DNA of 64,000 nucleotides from DASXBJ01 sp036491755 (GCA_036491755.1 DASXBJ010000031.1:1-64000); one strand, 5' to 3'; shown: positions 1-9,638, counted from the first letter of the stretch. Notes: a model not told the origin generated them from the sequence alone. Translations and numbers: made by a program.

Positions 1-1
1 G

Positions 2-1852
2 GAAGAGCGGCCGGACCTCCTGTCGGCCGACTCGCCCACCCAGCGCGTGGGCGGCGAGGCGTCCGACCAGTTCGCCAAGGTGCGGCATCGATCGCCGATG
101 CTGAGCCTGCAAAACGCGTTTGACGAGGCGGAGATCCGCGCCTTCGACAAGCGCGTCCGTGCGGCGGTCGGAGACCAGGTCAGGTACTGCTGCGAGCTCA
201 AGATTGACGGTCTCGCGATGAGCATCACCTATTCGAAAAGGCGCTTTCAGCGTGCCGCCACGCGGGGGGATGGAACGGTGGGCGAGGACGTGACGGCCAA
301 CGTTCGAACCATTCGCAGCGTTCCACTTTCAGCCGCGGCGGTCCCTGGCCTGCCCGACCTGTTCGATGTGCGTGGCGAGGTCTATTTTCCGGTCGCCGCG
401 TTCGAGAAGCTGAACCGCGAGATCGAGGCGCAGGGCCGCCCGCGCTTCGTCAACCCTCGCAACACCGCGGCGGGAAGCGTGCGCCAGATCGACCCGAACG
501 TGACCGCAAGCCGGGACCTGCAGACCTTCATGTACACACTTGACCCGGCCGGACCCTGCCGCAGCCAGTGGGAGGTCCTCGACACCCTGGAGAAGATGGG
601 TTTCCGCGTCAACAAGCATCGCCGCCGCCTCAACTCGATCGACGAGGTCATCGAGTACCACGCGGAGTGGCAGCGGCGGCGCCACGAGCTCGAGCACGAG
701 ATCGATGGCATCGTGGTCAAATTGGACGATTTTGCGCAGCAGCAGGAGCTGGGATTCGTGGCGCGCTCCCCACGCTGGGCGATCGCGTTCAAGTACGCGC
801 CCGAGCAGGCGGAAACCGAGGTGGAGGAAATCGCCTGCTACGTCGGCCGTACCGGCGTGCTCACCCCGGTCGCGCACGTCACGCCGGTCATCGTCGGCGG
901 CGTGACCATCCGCAACGTGACGATGCACAACGAGGCGCAGGTGAACGAGAAGGGCGTCTACGTCGGGGCGCGAGTTGTGATCCATCGCGCGGGCGACGTC
1001 ATTCCCGAGATCGTCAGCGTCAAGGAGCCCAGAACCGGCTGGAAGATGCCGGCAAGGTGCCCGGTGTGCGGCGGCGAGGTGGTGCGCGAAGAACCATATG
1101 TCGCCCACCGCTGCATCAACCCGTTCTGTGCGGCTCAGCGCCTGGAGCGACTGCGGCATTTTGCGAGCCGCGGCGCGTTGAACATCGAGGGTCTCGGTTA
1201 CGCCACGCTGGGACAGGTCATCGACCGTGGCCTGGTCGAGGACCCCAGCGACCTTTTCCGGTTGACCAAGGAGCAGGTCACGGAGCTCGAAGGTTTCGCC
1301 GAGAAGTCAGCCCAGAACCTGGTCGACCGGATCGCCGAAAGCAGGCAACCTCTGCTGGGACGCTTCCTCTACGCGCTTGGCATCCCGCAGGTCGGCGAGG
1401 CCACGGCGGATCTGCTGGCCGCCGAGTTCGGATCCATCGAGAGCCTGCGCGCCGCCGCAGAGGAGGACTTCAAGAGGGTGGAGGGCGTCGGCCCGAACAT
1501 GGCCCGCGAGGTGCACCTTTACTTCCACGGCCCGGGCGGCCGGCTCGTCGACAACCTTTTGAGCGCCGGCGTCGAACCGCAGGCGGTCGAGGCCGTGGCC
1601 GAGGGACCGTTCACGGGCAAGACGTTCGTGTTCACCGGCACCCTGGAGACCATGAGCCGCCCGGATGCCGAGGCCCTGGTGCGCAAGCTGGGCGGCAAGG
1701 CCGTATCGAGCGTCAGCGCGAAGACCGACTACGTGGTGGCCGGACCTGGCGCCGGCTCGAAGCTCGAGAGGGCTCAGAAGCTGAAGCTCGCGATCCTCGA
1801 CGAACAGGCCTTTCTGGCCATTCTCCCCGCTCCCGCGCGTGGAGCGGGCTAG
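2..1852 (+). CDS. ligA: NAD-dependent DNA ligase LigA, 5'-truncated by the window edge
   Basis: Seals nicks in duplex DNA with NAD+ during replication and repair. The reading frame is already open at base 2, and the first visible residues contain the family signature DSPTQRVGG, so the true start and roughly 50-60 residues lie outside the window. The adenylation motif KIDG (catalytic Lys codon at about 200-202) is followed by an intact adenylation domain. Then come an OB fold, a four-Cys zinc finger (CPVC near 1060, HRCINPFC near 1110), helix-hairpin-helix repeats and a C-terminal BRCT domain with the FVFTGTLETMSR motif. The order and the ~617 visible residues match a normal ligase of about 670 residues. 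Confidence 0.97.
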   Translation, partial: EERPDLLSADSPTQRVGGEASDQFAKVRHRSPMLSLQNAFDEAEIRAFDKRVRAAVGDQVRYCCELKIDGLAMSITYSKRRFQRAATRGDGTVGEDVTANVRTIRSVPLSAAAVPGLPDLFDVRGEVYFPVAAFEKLNREIEAQGRPRFVNPRNTAAGSVRQIDPNVTASRDLQTFMYTLDPAGPCRSQWEVLDTLEKMGFRVNKHRRRLNSIDEVIEYHAEWQRRRHELEHEIDGIVVKLDDFAQQQELGFVARSPRWAIAFKYAPEQAETEVEEIACYVGRTGVLTPVAHVTPVIVGGVTIRNVTMHNEAQVNEKGVYVGARVVIHRAGDVIPEIVSVKEPRTGWKMPARCPVCGGEVVREEPYVAHRCINPFCAAQRLERLRHFASRGALNIEGLGYATLGQVIDRGLVEDPSDLFRLTKEQVTELEGFAEKSAQNLVDRIAESRQPLLGRFLYALGIPQVGEATADLLAAEFGSIESLRAAAEEDFKRVEGVGPNMAREVHLYFHGPGGRLVDNLLSAGVEPQAVEAVAEGPFTGKTFVFTGTLETMSRPDAEALVRKLGGKAVSSVSAKTDYVVAGPGAGSKLERAQKLKLAILDEQAFLAILPAPARGAG

Positions 1853-1863
1853 GAGACGCAAGC

Positions 1864-2307
1864 ATGCGCTGCCCCGCCTGCGGGCTGGAGCTCCCCAGCC
1901 ATGCGAGATTTTGCGCCCGGTGCGGGGCACGGGTGCCCTTGCCCCGGGCCGCCGTGGACGCGTGGGTGCTGGTGGTGTTCGGCACCGGCGTCGTGGTGAC
2001 AGCCGCGGTGGCCGTGCTCTACGCGGGCGTCGCGATCGACCCGACGGCGACCTCGACCAGCCTGGACCCGGCGACAGTGCGCACCGGCGGGATCCTGCTG
2101 GCCGGCGGGCTCGCCGTGATGTGCCTCGTCCAGAGCGCTGCCATCGGTGGCCTGGTGCGGGGCCGTGAATGGGGTCGCATCCTGGCCACCGTGGCGTGCG
2201 TCATGTGGAGCGCGACGTGCATCGGGCTCCCCGTGGCCGTGCTTGTCCTGAACTCGCTGTGGCGACGCAGGCCGCCGCACACACAGGCGCCCGGCCCACT
2301 CTTTTAG
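1864..2307 (+). CDS. Zinc-ribbon membrane protein, function unknown
   Basis: A 147-residue protein. It opens with a small zinc ribbon of two CxxC knuckles (CPAC and CARC within the first 21 residues), followed by three or four hydrophobic segments (about residues 36-56, 75-97 and 105-125). A single N-terminal zinc ribbon ahead of membrane helices is common in uncharacterised high-GC bacterial proteins. The ATG lies 12 bases after the ligA stop, so co-transcription with ligA is likely. No catalytic motif is visible and I assign no function. Confidence 0.75.
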   Translation: MRCPACGLELPSHARFCARCGARVPLPRAAVDAWVLVVFGTGVVVTAAVAVLYAGVAIDPTATSTSLDPATVRTGGILLAGGLAVMCLVQSAAIGGLVRGREWGRILATVACVMWSATCIGLPVAVLVLNSLWRRRPPHTQAPGPLF

Positions 2308-2317
2308 ACTCGCGCGG

Positions 2318-2677
2318 TTGTCAAGCAGTGGCGTCAACCCTTCTCGGACGGAGCCCACCAGCCCTCGCTGGATCTGGTCAGTGCTGCTCGCCGGCTCCGC
2401 CGTGGCGCTCGCGTGCGGAGTGTTCGTCCTGAGCTTCAAGTCCGAGCCTTCGGCCGTGGGTCGCCTGGGCGCCGTGCTGGTGGCGGTCGGCATCGCGGCG
2501 GTGGCGACCGGGGTCGTCGGGGGCGTCGCCGCGATGGGGATGCGGAACCAGTCGAGCTGGGCAATCGCAACGGCCTGGATCGCCTCGGTGCTGATGATCC
2601 TCACGTGCGTCAGCTCGTGGGCGGGGCTGATCGCGGTGATCGGGCTCGTCTCCGGGCGCATGTCGCGGAAAACCTAA
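2318..2677 (+). CDS. Small membrane protein, unknown function
   Basis: 119 residues with a short polar N-terminus and three hydrophobic stretches (roughly residues 19-41, 49-74 and 81-110). The only convenient start is TTG at 2318, ten bases after the preceding stop, so the exact start is uncertain. It sits between the zinc-ribbon membrane protein and gatC in the same direction. The pair may be related membrane proteins, but I do not recognise a family. Confidence 0.55.
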   Translation: MSSSGVNPSRTEPTSPRWIWSVLLAGSAVALACGVFVLSFKSEPSAVGRLGAVLVAVGIAAVATGVVGGVAAMGMRNQSSWAIATAWIASVLMILTCVSSWAGLIAVIGLVSGRMSRKT

Positions 2678-2687
2678 GCTACATTCC

Positions 2688-2981
2688 GTGCCACTTTCGA
2701 AGGACGAGGTCCGCCACGTCGCCATGCTCGCCCGCCTGGGCCTCGAGCCGGGCGACGAAGAGTTCTATGCCGAGCAGCTCAGCGGCATCCTCGAGCACAT
2801 CGAGCGGCTGCAGCAGCTCGACACCGGGGCCATCCCGCCGACCGCGCAGGTCGTCGAGGTCGCGAACCGGCTGCGCGAGGACACGCCGCGCCCATGCCTC
2901 GATCAGGCGGACGCTCTCGCCAACGCCGCCGCCGCAGTCGACGGGTTCTTCAGGGTGCCCTCGATCCAGGAGGAGGCATGA
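2688..2981 (+). CDS. gatC: Asp/Glu-tRNA amidotransferase subunit C
   Basis: The 97-residue GatC wraps around GatA and stabilises the GatCAB amidotransferase, which makes Gln-tRNA(Gln) and/or Asn-tRNA(Asn) by amidating mischarged Glu- or Asp-tRNA. Typical features are the opening LSKDEVRHVAMLARLGL, a central LSGILEHIERLQQLDT helix and the LREDTPRP motif. The start is GTG. The stop overlaps the gatA start (ATGA at 2978-2981), a sign of translational coupling. Length and order gatC-gatA-gatB are standard. Confidence 0.95.
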   Translation: MPLSKDEVRHVAMLARLGLEPGDEEFYAEQLSGILEHIERLQQLDTGAIPPTAQVVEVANRLREDTPRPCLDQADALANAAAAVDGFFRVPSIQEEA

Positions 2982-4453
2982 CGAAGCTCATCGGATCGAC
3001 CGCGGTCGAGCTGAGCAAGCTGCTGCGAGCTCGCGACGTGTCGGCGCGCGAGGTGCTCGCCGCGCACCTGGAGAGGATCGACGAGGTGGACGGTCGCGTC
3101 AACGCGTTCCTGCGTCTCACGCCGGAGCTCGCGGCTGCGCAGGCGGACGCGGCGGACAGGGCGCTGAAGGCGGGTGACGCCGGGCCGCTGACCGGAATTC
3201 CGGTGGCCGTCAAGGACGTGCTCTGCGTCCGCGGAGTCGAGACCACCGCCGGGTCGCAGATCCTGCGCGGGTTCAAGCCGCCCTATACGGCGACGGCGGT
3301 CGCCAGGCTCTTCGAGGCGGGGGTGGTGATGGTGGGCGTGACCAACTGCGACGAGTTCGCGATGGGCAGCTCCACGGAGAACTCCGGTTATTTCCCGACC
3401 CACAATCCGTGGGATCTCGACCGTGTGCCGGGTGGAAGCTCGGGAGGCAGCGCGGCAGCGGTTGCGGCGGGCGCGGCCGTGATCGCGCTCGGGACCGACA
3501 CAGGGGGTTCGATCCGGCAGCCTGCGGCGCTGTGCGGCGTGGCCGGCATGAAGCCGACGTACGGGCGGGTCAGCAGATACGGGCTGATCGCCTTCGCCTC
3601 GAGCCTCGACCAGATCGGGCCGTTTGCCCGCTGTGTCGACGACGCCGCGATGACGCTTTCTCTGATGGCGGGTTACGACCCGCTCGACGCCACCTCCTCG
3701 GAACGCCCTCGCCAGGACGTGCTCAACAACTATGGCGGCGACATCAAGGGCATGAGGCTGGGCTTGCCGCGTGAGTACTACGACGTCGAGGGGATCGAGC
3801 CGGGCGTGAAGTCAGCCGTGGATAGAGCACTCCAATTGCTCCGCGACAGCGGCGCCGAGATCGTGGACGTGACGTTGCCCCACACGGATTACGGCCTCGC
3901 GGCCTACTACATCATCGCGCCGGCCGAGTGCTCGTCCAACCTGGCGCGGTTCGACGGGGTCAGGTTCGGCATGTCGGATCAGGACGCGCCAAACATCATC
4001 GAGGCATACTCACGCACACGTCGCCAAGGGTTCGGCAGCGAGGTGCGCCGCCGGATCATGCTCGGCACGTACGCGCTGTCCAGCGGCTATTACGACGCGT
4101 ACTACCTGAAAGCGCAAAAGGTCCGCACCCTGATCAAGGCCGATTTCGACCAGGCGTTCACCAAATGCGACGCCATCGTCAGCCCGACGTCGCCCACGGT
4201 CGCGTTTCCCATCGGCTCGCGCACGCAGGATCCCCTTTCGATGTACCTGTGCGACGTTTTCACGCTGGGCGGCAACCTCGCCGGCCTGCCTGGGATCAGC
4301 GTCCCGTGCGGGATGTCGGACGGCCTGCCGGTGGGGCTGCAGGTGCTCGCTCCGCAGTGGGGCGAAAATCTCGCCCTCCGCGTGGCGCGCGCGTACGAAA
4401 CGGCCGGCGGCGGCATGGCGGCGATGCCCTCTTTACTTCGAGGCGAGGGCTAG
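2978..4453 (+). CDS. gatA: Asp/Glu-tRNA amidotransferase subunit A
   Basis: Glutaminase subunit of GatCAB and a member of the amidase-signature family, 491 residues. The Ser-cisSer-Lys catalytic set is visible: Lys79 in VAVKDVL, Ser154 in the GGSSGGS loop and Ser178 in GTDTGGSIR. This is the numbering known for the family. The ATG at 2978 overlaps the gatC stop and has AGGAGG immediately upstream, so the start is well supported. It frees ammonia from glutamine and passes it to GatB. Confidence 0.97.
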   Translation: MTKLIGSTAVELSKLLRARDVSAREVLAAHLERIDEVDGRVNAFLRLTPELAAAQADAADRALKAGDAGPLTGIPVAVKDVLCVRGVETTAGSQILRGFKPPYTATAVARLFEAGVVMVGVTNCDEFAMGSSTENSGYFPTHNPWDLDRVPGGSSGGSAAAVAAGAAVIALGTDTGGSIRQPAALCGVAGMKPTYGRVSRYGLIAFASSLDQIGPFARCVDDAAMTLSLMAGYDPLDATSSERPRQDVLNNYGGDIKGMRLGLPREYYDVEGIEPGVKSAVDRALQLLRDSGAEIVDVTLPHTDYGLAAYYIIAPAECSSNLARFDGVRFGMSDQDAPNIIEAYSRTRRQGFGSEVRRRIMLGTYALSSGYYDAYYLKAQKVRTLIKADFDQAFTKCDAIVSPTSPTVAFPIGSRTQDPLSMYLCDVFTLGGNLAGLPGISVPCGMSDGLPVGLQVLAPQWGENLALRVARAYETAGGGMAAMPSLLRGEG

Positions 4454-4459
4454 GGCCAG

Positions 4460-5869
4460 GTGACGGGCGTGGACTGGGAGGTCGTGATCGGCATGGAGGT
4501 CCACGTGCAGCCGCGGACCCGAACCAAGATGTTCTGCGGGTGCGCGGTCGGCCGGCTCGGCGATCCACCGAACTCCAATGTCTGCGAGATCTGCCTCGGC
4601 CTCCCCGGCGTGCTGCCGGTGATCAACAGAGCGGCGGTCGAGGCGTGCCTCAAGACGGCCCTCGCGCTGGGATGTGAGATCCCGCGGCACACGAAGTTCG
4701 ACCGCAAGAACTACATGTACCCGGACCTCCCCAAGGGCTACCAGATCAGCCAGTACGACCTGCCGATGAGCGTCAACGGACAGCTGGAGGTCGGAGGGCG
4801 GGCCGTGCGCATACGCCGCGTCCACCTCGAAGAGGACACGGGCAAGCTCATTCACGCGGGCGACAAGCTGCACCGGGCTTCGGAGTCGTTCGTCGACCTC
4901 AACCGGGCCGGCGTTCCGCTGATGGAGATCGTCAGCGAGCCCGACCTGCGCTCAGCCGACCAGGCACGCGACTACGCCATGGCGCTGCGCACCCTGCTGC
5001 GGACGATCGGAGCGTCGGAGGCGGAGATGGAGAAGGGACAGATGCGCGCGGAGCCGAACATCTCGATCCGGCGCGCGGGCTCGGCCGAGCTGGGCGTGAA
5101 GACCGAGCTCAAGAACATCAACTCCTTTCGCTCCCTGCATCGCGCGATCCTCTTTGAGGTGGCTCGCCAGGTCGAGGTTCTCGAATCCGGCGGGACGGTG
5201 TTGCAGGAGACGCGCGGCTGGTCGGAGGCCGAGGGCCGCACCTTCTCGCAGCGCAGCAAGGAGTTTGCGGAGGACTACCGGTACTTTCCCGAGCCGGACC
5301 TGCCGCCCCTCGAGCTGGACCCGGCGTGGATCGAGGAGCTCCGCCGCGCGCTGCCTGAGCTGCCGTCGGTCCGCAACTCGAGGCTGGTCGCCGAGCATGG
5401 CCTGCCCGTGGCCGACGCCAACGTCATCGCCGCCGATCGCGAGCTTGCCGACCTGTTCGAGGGCGCCGTGGCCGCAGGAGCCCCGGCGAGGCAGGCGGCG
5501 AACTGGATCGTCGGCGAGGTCGCGCCCACAGGCAAGCTGCCGTCGCCGAAAAACCTGGCCGAGCTCGTGAAGTTCGTCAGCGAAGGCGCCATCACTCGCG
5601 ACCAGGGCAAAGAGGTGCTGGTCGAGTCGGTCGAGACCGGGCGTCGGCCTTCCGAGATCGTCACCGAGCACGGCTTCGTGCAGCTGAGCGACGAGGGCGA
5701 GCTGCTCGCGGTCGCCGAGGCGGTCGTTGCCGCCAACCCGAAGGCGGTTGAGGACTACCGCTCCGGCAAGAAGCAGGCGCTGCAGGCTCTCATGGCCGAC
5801 CTCCGGCGAAGGGCGCCCCAGGCCAACCCGAAGGTGGCCAGCGGGCTGCTGCTGAAGCTCCTGGCCTGA
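4460..5869 (+). CDS. gatB: Asp/Glu-tRNA amidotransferase subunit B
   Basis: Binds misacylated tRNA, activates the acyl side chain with ATP and carries out transamidation. 469 residues with the GMEVHVQ opening, a Cys-containing zinc-site region (MFCGCAVG and NVCEICLGLPG), the KNYMYPDLPKGYQISQYD signature, and at the C-terminus the helical GatB/YqeY tail that contacts tRNA. The GTG start lies six bases after the gatA stop, so gatC-gatA-gatB form one operon. The full operon implies indirect tRNA-dependent Gln or Asn synthesis. Confidence 0.97.
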   Translation: MTGVDWEVVIGMEVHVQPRTRTKMFCGCAVGRLGDPPNSNVCEICLGLPGVLPVINRAAVEACLKTALALGCEIPRHTKFDRKNYMYPDLPKGYQISQYDLPMSVNGQLEVGGRAVRIRRVHLEEDTGKLIHAGDKLHRASESFVDLNRAGVPLMEIVSEPDLRSADQARDYAMALRTLLRTIGASEAEMEKGQMRAEPNISIRRAGSAELGVKTELKNINSFRSLHRAILFEVARQVEVLESGGTVLQETRGWSEAEGRTFSQRSKEFAEDYRYFPEPDLPPLELDPAWIEELRRALPELPSVRNSRLVAEHGLPVADANVIAADRELADLFEGAVAAGAPARQAANWIVGEVAPTGKLPSPKNLAELVKFVSEGAITRDQGKEVLVESVETGRRPSEIVTEHGFVQLSDEGELLAVAEAVVAANPKAVEDYRSGKKQALQALMADLRRRAPQANPKVASGLLLKLLA

Positions 5870-5873
5870 GCTT

Positions 5874-6194
5874 CTAGGAGAGCGACCGGCGGGAGAGCCA
5901 GGTGCTGTAGAGGAAAAGCGCCGCCGCTCCGAGATAGGAGAGAAGAGCCGCCAGGACAAGGGCGCCGCCCGCGGTCGGGGGCACGATCGAGGTGAAGCCC
6001 AGAGCCAGGATCGACAGCCCGAGCCCGAGCGCGGCGAACGCCTGGAGCCGCGTCACCGACGGAGTCACCGCGACCAGCGGCCACGCCAGGCGATCCAGCC
6101 ACCAGTCAGGGAATCCCCGCCTCAGCAGGTAGGCGCCTGCCCCCAGCAGGGCTCCCCCGGCCACATAGGCAAGGCCCTGCACCACGTGCCCCAC
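5874..6194 (-). CDS. Small integral membrane protein, unknown function
   Basis: About 106 residues with three or four hydrophobic segments (GLAYVAGGALLGAGAYLL, then LQAFAALGLGLSILALGF, then a third near the C-terminus) and a basic tail, WLSRRSLS. It is convergent with gatB, with four bases between the stops, and divergent from the PHP gene. I chose the GTG at 6194; the frame stays open to 6272, but that would run into the neighbouring gene. No family is recognised. Confidence 0.5.
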   Translation of the reverse strand: MGHVVQGLAYVAGGALLGAGAYLLRRGFPDWWLDRLAWPLVAVTPSVTRLQAFAALGLGLSILALGFTSIVPPTAGGALVLAALLSYLGAAALFLYSTWLSRRSLS

Positions 6195-6240
6195 GACCGG
6201 CCATTTTAGCCAGGTCGGTTTGAATCTGTAGCCTTGACGG

Positions 6241-7044
6241 GTGCCCCTGCCGCCCGACCTCCACGTGCACACCGAGTGGTCCTACGACGCTGCGCGCGGC
6301 GACATGATCCGAAGCTGCGAGCGTGCAATCGAGATCGGGCTGCCGGCCATCGCCTTCACCGACCATGCGGACTTCGTCGTGGTCCAGCAGGGCCAGCACT
6401 GCGTCGACATTGCGGGCTACCTGGAGTCCGTCGAGCGCTGCCGGGCGAGGTTCCGGCAGCTCCGGATCCTGAGCGGGGTGGAGCTCGGAGAGCCGCACTG
6501 GTTCCCCGCCGAGACGGCCGCGGTCCTGGCGGCAGGCCCGCTCGACCGGGTCCTGGGCTCGATCCACTGCATCAGGCTGGCCGGGCAGGTCTTCGACGCG
6601 AGCCAGTTCCGCACCGAGCCGCCGCCAGACCTGCCGGCCGCCGTGCGGGAGTACTTTCGCGAAACGCTGGCGATGGTGGAGAGCCCGGAGCCGTTCGAGG
6701 CGCTCGCCCACATCGACTACCCGAAGCGCTACTGGCCGGACGGCGCGGCGCCGTATCGCGAAGAGGATTACGAGGAGGAGATCAGGGCGGTGCTGGTCGC
6801 CGCGGCCAGGCGAGGCCTGGTGCTCGAGGCCAACACGACCCGAGGGGATGGGGGAGAGGCGAGGTTCTGTCCCGGGTTGAAGGTCCTGCGCTGGTGGCGA
6901 GAGGTCGGCGGCGAGGCGGTCTCCTTCGGCAGCGACGCGCATTCGCCTGATCGCGTCGCCGGCGGCTTCGAGATCGCGATGGAGGTCGTGGAGGCGGCGG
7001 GGTTCAAGCCCGCTCCCGATCCGATGGCGCTGTGGCGCCGCTGA
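6241..7044 (+). CDS. PHP-domain metal-dependent phosphohydrolase, histidinol-phosphatase-like
   Basis: 267 residues with PHP-fold metal ligands: the HVH motif at the N-terminus (DLHVHTEWS), the FTDHADF segment, a GVELGEP stretch and a late DAHSPD. This resembles the HisK/YtvP-type histidinol phosphatases, which hydrolyse histidinol phosphate in histidine synthesis. No other his genes are nearby, so the substrate is unproven. GTG start at 6241. The 3' end overlaps the next gene by 13 bases, suggesting co-expression. Confidence 0.8.
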   Translation: MPLPPDLHVHTEWSYDAARGDMIRSCERAIEIGLPAIAFTDHADFVVVQQGQHCVDIAGYLESVERCRARFRQLRILSGVELGEPHWFPAETAAVLAAGPLDRVLGSIHCIRLAGQVFDASQFRTEPPPDLPAAVREYFRETLAMVESPEPFEALAHIDYPKRYWPDGAAPYREEDYEEEIRAVLVAAARRGLVLEANTTRGDGGEARFCPGLKVLRWWREVGGEAVSFGSDAHSPDRVAGGFEIAMEVVEAAGFKPAPDPMALWRR

Positions 7045-8279
7045 TCCTCAGGCCGACCGCGCCCGCGCACGGGGGCACGTCGGTCGCGCGGGATGACGGC
7101 AAGGTGTGGCTCGTCAGCTACGCGCTGCCCGGCGAGGTCGTCGAGGCCGAGCCGCGCGGGCGCCAGGGCGGAGTGGCGGTGGCCGCGACCACGCGCGTGA
7201 TCGAGGGGTCCCCACACCGGATCGACGCGCGGTGCCCGTACTTTGGCGCCTGTGGCGGCTGCCAGCTGCAGCATGCCGATTCCCAGCACCAGCTCGAGCT
7301 GAAGCGCCAGGTCGTCGAGGATGCCTGGTCGCGGGCCGGCCTGCGCCTGCCGCCGGACACCGCCGTCCTGGGCATGGATGACCCATGGCGTTACCGCATC
7401 AGGGGCGAGTTCGAAGCGATCGGCGACCCGCGGGGGTGGCGCTTCGGGTTCCACCGGCAGCGCTCGCACTCGGTGCTCCCGGTCGACAGCTGCGTGATCC
7501 ACGACCTGCGAATCGAGCAGGCGCTGCCTGCATTCGGGCAGGCGGCGGACGAGCTCGAGCTCACAGGGCTGCAGAACCTCCTTCTCACCGTCGAGCCAAC
7601 CGGCCAGGGCCTGCTGTGGCGGCTGCGCTTCCACGGACGCGAGCCGCGGTGGCCGCGCGACCGCTACGCGCAGCGCGTTGCCGAGCTGCTGCCAGACCAG
7701 GTCCTGCTCGACGACTCGATGAGCCTGGAGTTCTGGGACCTCGCCTTTCGGGTTCGCAGCGAGACGTTCGTGCAGACGAACTACCAGCAGATGCTCGTCC
7801 TTTACAGGACCGCGCTGGACATGCTTGCGGCGGGCCCGGGCGAGCGGGTGCTGGACCTGTACGCGGGAATCGGCACGCTGTCAGTGGCTGTCGCGCGCAG
7901 CGCAGCCGGTGTGACGGCCATCGAGGAGAACCCGCACGCGATCCAGCTGGGGAGGCTGAATGCCAAGATCAATGCGGCGCGCGTCGATTACCTGCCGGGG
8001 AAGGTGGAAACCGTGCTGCGGCAGGTCAGGCTGGGCCGGCATTCGGCGGCGATCCTGGACCCGCCTCGGGCCGGCTGCGAGCCGGAAGCGCTGGCCGAGC
8101 TCATCCGGCTCGGCCCCCAGAGGCTGGTCTACGTCTCCTGCGAGCCGTCGACGCATGCCCGCGACCTGGTCAGCCTGGTCCGGGGCGGGTACCGCGTGCG
8201 CCGGGCCGCGATCGTGGACATGTTCCCGCAGACCTACCACATCGAGAGCGTCGCCCTGCTGGAGCGCGGCTCCGTCTAG
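7032..8279 (+). CDS. Class I SAM-dependent RNA (uracil-5-)methyltransferase, RlmD/TrmA family
   Basis: 415 residues. An N-terminal TRAM-like segment is followed by the [4Fe-4S] motif CPYFGACGGC (C-x5-C-x2-C), then the SAM motif VLDLYAGIGTLSVAV and the catalytic Cys in YVSCEPSTHARDL. This architecture methylates C5 of a specific uridine in 23S rRNA (RlmC/RlmD) or tRNA (TrmA-like); which one cannot be told from the sequence. The GTG start lies inside the 3' end of the PHP gene, so the two are probably translated from one message. Confidence 0.88.
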   Translation: MAPLILRPTAPAHGGTSVARDDGKVWLVSYALPGEVVEAEPRGRQGGVAVAATTRVIEGSPHRIDARCPYFGACGGCQLQHADSQHQLELKRQVVEDAWSRAGLRLPPDTAVLGMDDPWRYRIRGEFEAIGDPRGWRFGFHRQRSHSVLPVDSCVIHDLRIEQALPAFGQAADELELTGLQNLLLTVEPTGQGLLWRLRFHGREPRWPRDRYAQRVAELLPDQVLLDDSMSLEFWDLAFRVRSETFVQTNYQQMLVLYRTALDMLAAGPGERVLDLYAGIGTLSVAVARSAAGVTAIEENPHAIQLGRLNAKINAARVDYLPGKVETVLRQVRLGRHSAAILDPPRAGCEPEALAELIRLGPQRLVYVSCEPSTHARDLVSLVRGGYRVRRAAIVDMFPQTYHIESVALLERGSV

Positions 8280-8468
8280 GTTCGGTTCTAGGGTCGGTCG
8301 AGGCGCTGGGCGAACTTGACCACGACCAGCCGGAGCCTTCCTGGGCCCATGGATCTGACCATGGCGGACAGGAGCGGCCTCAGGATCTGCATATCGGGCC
8401 AAACGGAACGTGAGCTGGAACGGTTACGCCCGGAGTCAACGGAGGCAGCCTACACGAACGGACCCGGG

Positions 8469-9638
8469 TTACGCCCTCTTGTGGACAAACTCGGCCAGGC
8501 GCCCGACGCCCTCCCGGAGATCGTCCTCTGAGCTGGCGAGGCTGATCCTCACTGCGTCCTTCGCCACCAGGCCGAAAGCCGTGCCAGGCGCCACGGAGAC
8601 CCCTTTTGCGGCCAGCAGGCGGAAGGAGAAGTCGCGCGCCGCGAGGCCGCTCGGCGAGATGTCGGCCATGCAGTAGAAGGCCCCGGCCGGCTCGGCGATG
8701 AAGAGCTCGGCCTCCTTGAGGATGTCGACCACCAGGTCGCGGCGCTGCCGGTAGGCGCCGACCATCTCGGCGACGCAGTCCTGCGGCCCGACGAGAGCGG
8801 CCTCGGCGGCGACCTGGCTGATCGTCGACACGCAAGAGGAGCTGGACTCGAGGACCTTGGTCGCCGTGTCGATCAGCTCAGCCGAGGCCGTGATGTAACC
8901 GATCCTCCAACCGGTCATGGAGTACGTCTTGGAAAAAGTGAACGCGGTGACGATGCGAGGGTCGTCAGGGGCGAGATGGGCCGGGCTGATCCACGATCCG
9001 TCGAGCAGGATCTGGTCGTAGCACTCATCGCTCAGCAGCCACAGGTTGTGACGCTGCGCGATCTCGATCATGGCGGCGATCGTGGCGCGGGGGTACACGG
9101 CGCCGGTCGGGTTGTTGGGGCTGTTGACGATCATCACCTTGGTGCGTGGGGTGACCAGCGCCTCCAGGGCGTCCAGGTCCGGCTGAAATCCGGAGGTCGG
9201 CGGGCAGGGATACAGGATGGCCTTCGAGTGCGTCCAGGCCGTCATCATCCGGAAGTTCGGCCATCCCGGATCGGGCAGCAGCACCTCGTCGCCGGGCTCG
9301 AGGACCGAGGCCAGCGCGGCGGCGATCGCGCCAACGCCGCCAGGTCCGATCGCAATGCGCTCGGTCGAGGACTTGATGCCGTTCACCCGAGCCAGCTTCG
9401 CGACGAGCTGCTCGCGGAGCGAAAGGATGCCCTGCGTGTGGGTGTAGAAGGTTTTGTGCTCGTCGATCGCGCGCTTGCCTGCTTCGCTGATGTGGGCTGG
9501 AGTCGGGAAGTTCGGCTGGCCGACGTCAAGGCGGATCGCGCCCGGCGTGAGCAGGGCCTGGTTCGAAATCTCCCTGATCCCGGAGTGCGCGGCCTCGGAG
9601 GCGCCGTGGGCGAGCGAGGGAAGCGCGATGCGAGCCAT
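8469..9638 (-). CDS. PLP-dependent aminotransferase, aspartate aminotransferase family (class I/II)
   Basis: 389 residues of fold-type I. Visible landmarks are VGQPNFPTPAHI near the N-terminus, NSPNNPTGAV, SDECYDQ and the PLP lysine in TFSKTYSMTGWRIGY. This points to AspC/PatA-type enzymes that move amino groups between aspartate or aromatic amino acids and 2-oxoglutarate. The ATG at 9638 leaves about 70 bases to the divergent dnaE. The 189 bases after the stop (8280-8468) contain no gene or structure that I can support. Confidence 0.88.
   Translation of the reverse strand: MARIALPSLAHGASEAAHSGIREISNQALLTPGAIRLDVGQPNFPTPAHISEAGKRAIDEHKTFYTHTQGILSLREQLVAKLARVNGIKSSTERIAIGPGGVGAIAAALASVLEPGDEVLLPDPGWPNFRMMTAWTHSKAILYPCPPTSGFQPDLDALEALVTPRTKVMIVNSPNNPTGAVYPRATIAAMIEIAQRHNLWLLSDECYDQILLDGSWISPAHLAPDDPRIVTAFTFSKTYSMTGWRIGYITASAELIDTATKVLESSSSCVSTISQVAAEAALVGPQDCVAEMVGAYRQRRDLVVDILKEAELFIAEPAGAFYCMADISPSGLAARDFSFRLLAAKGVSVAPGTAFGLVAKDAVRISLASSEDDLREGVGRLAEFVHKRA

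Noticed and set aside
8280..8468. Possible small gene between the RNA methyltransferase and the aminotransferase
   Set aside because: Open frames here give no recognisable domain or good ribosome site, and one runs into the aminotransferase.
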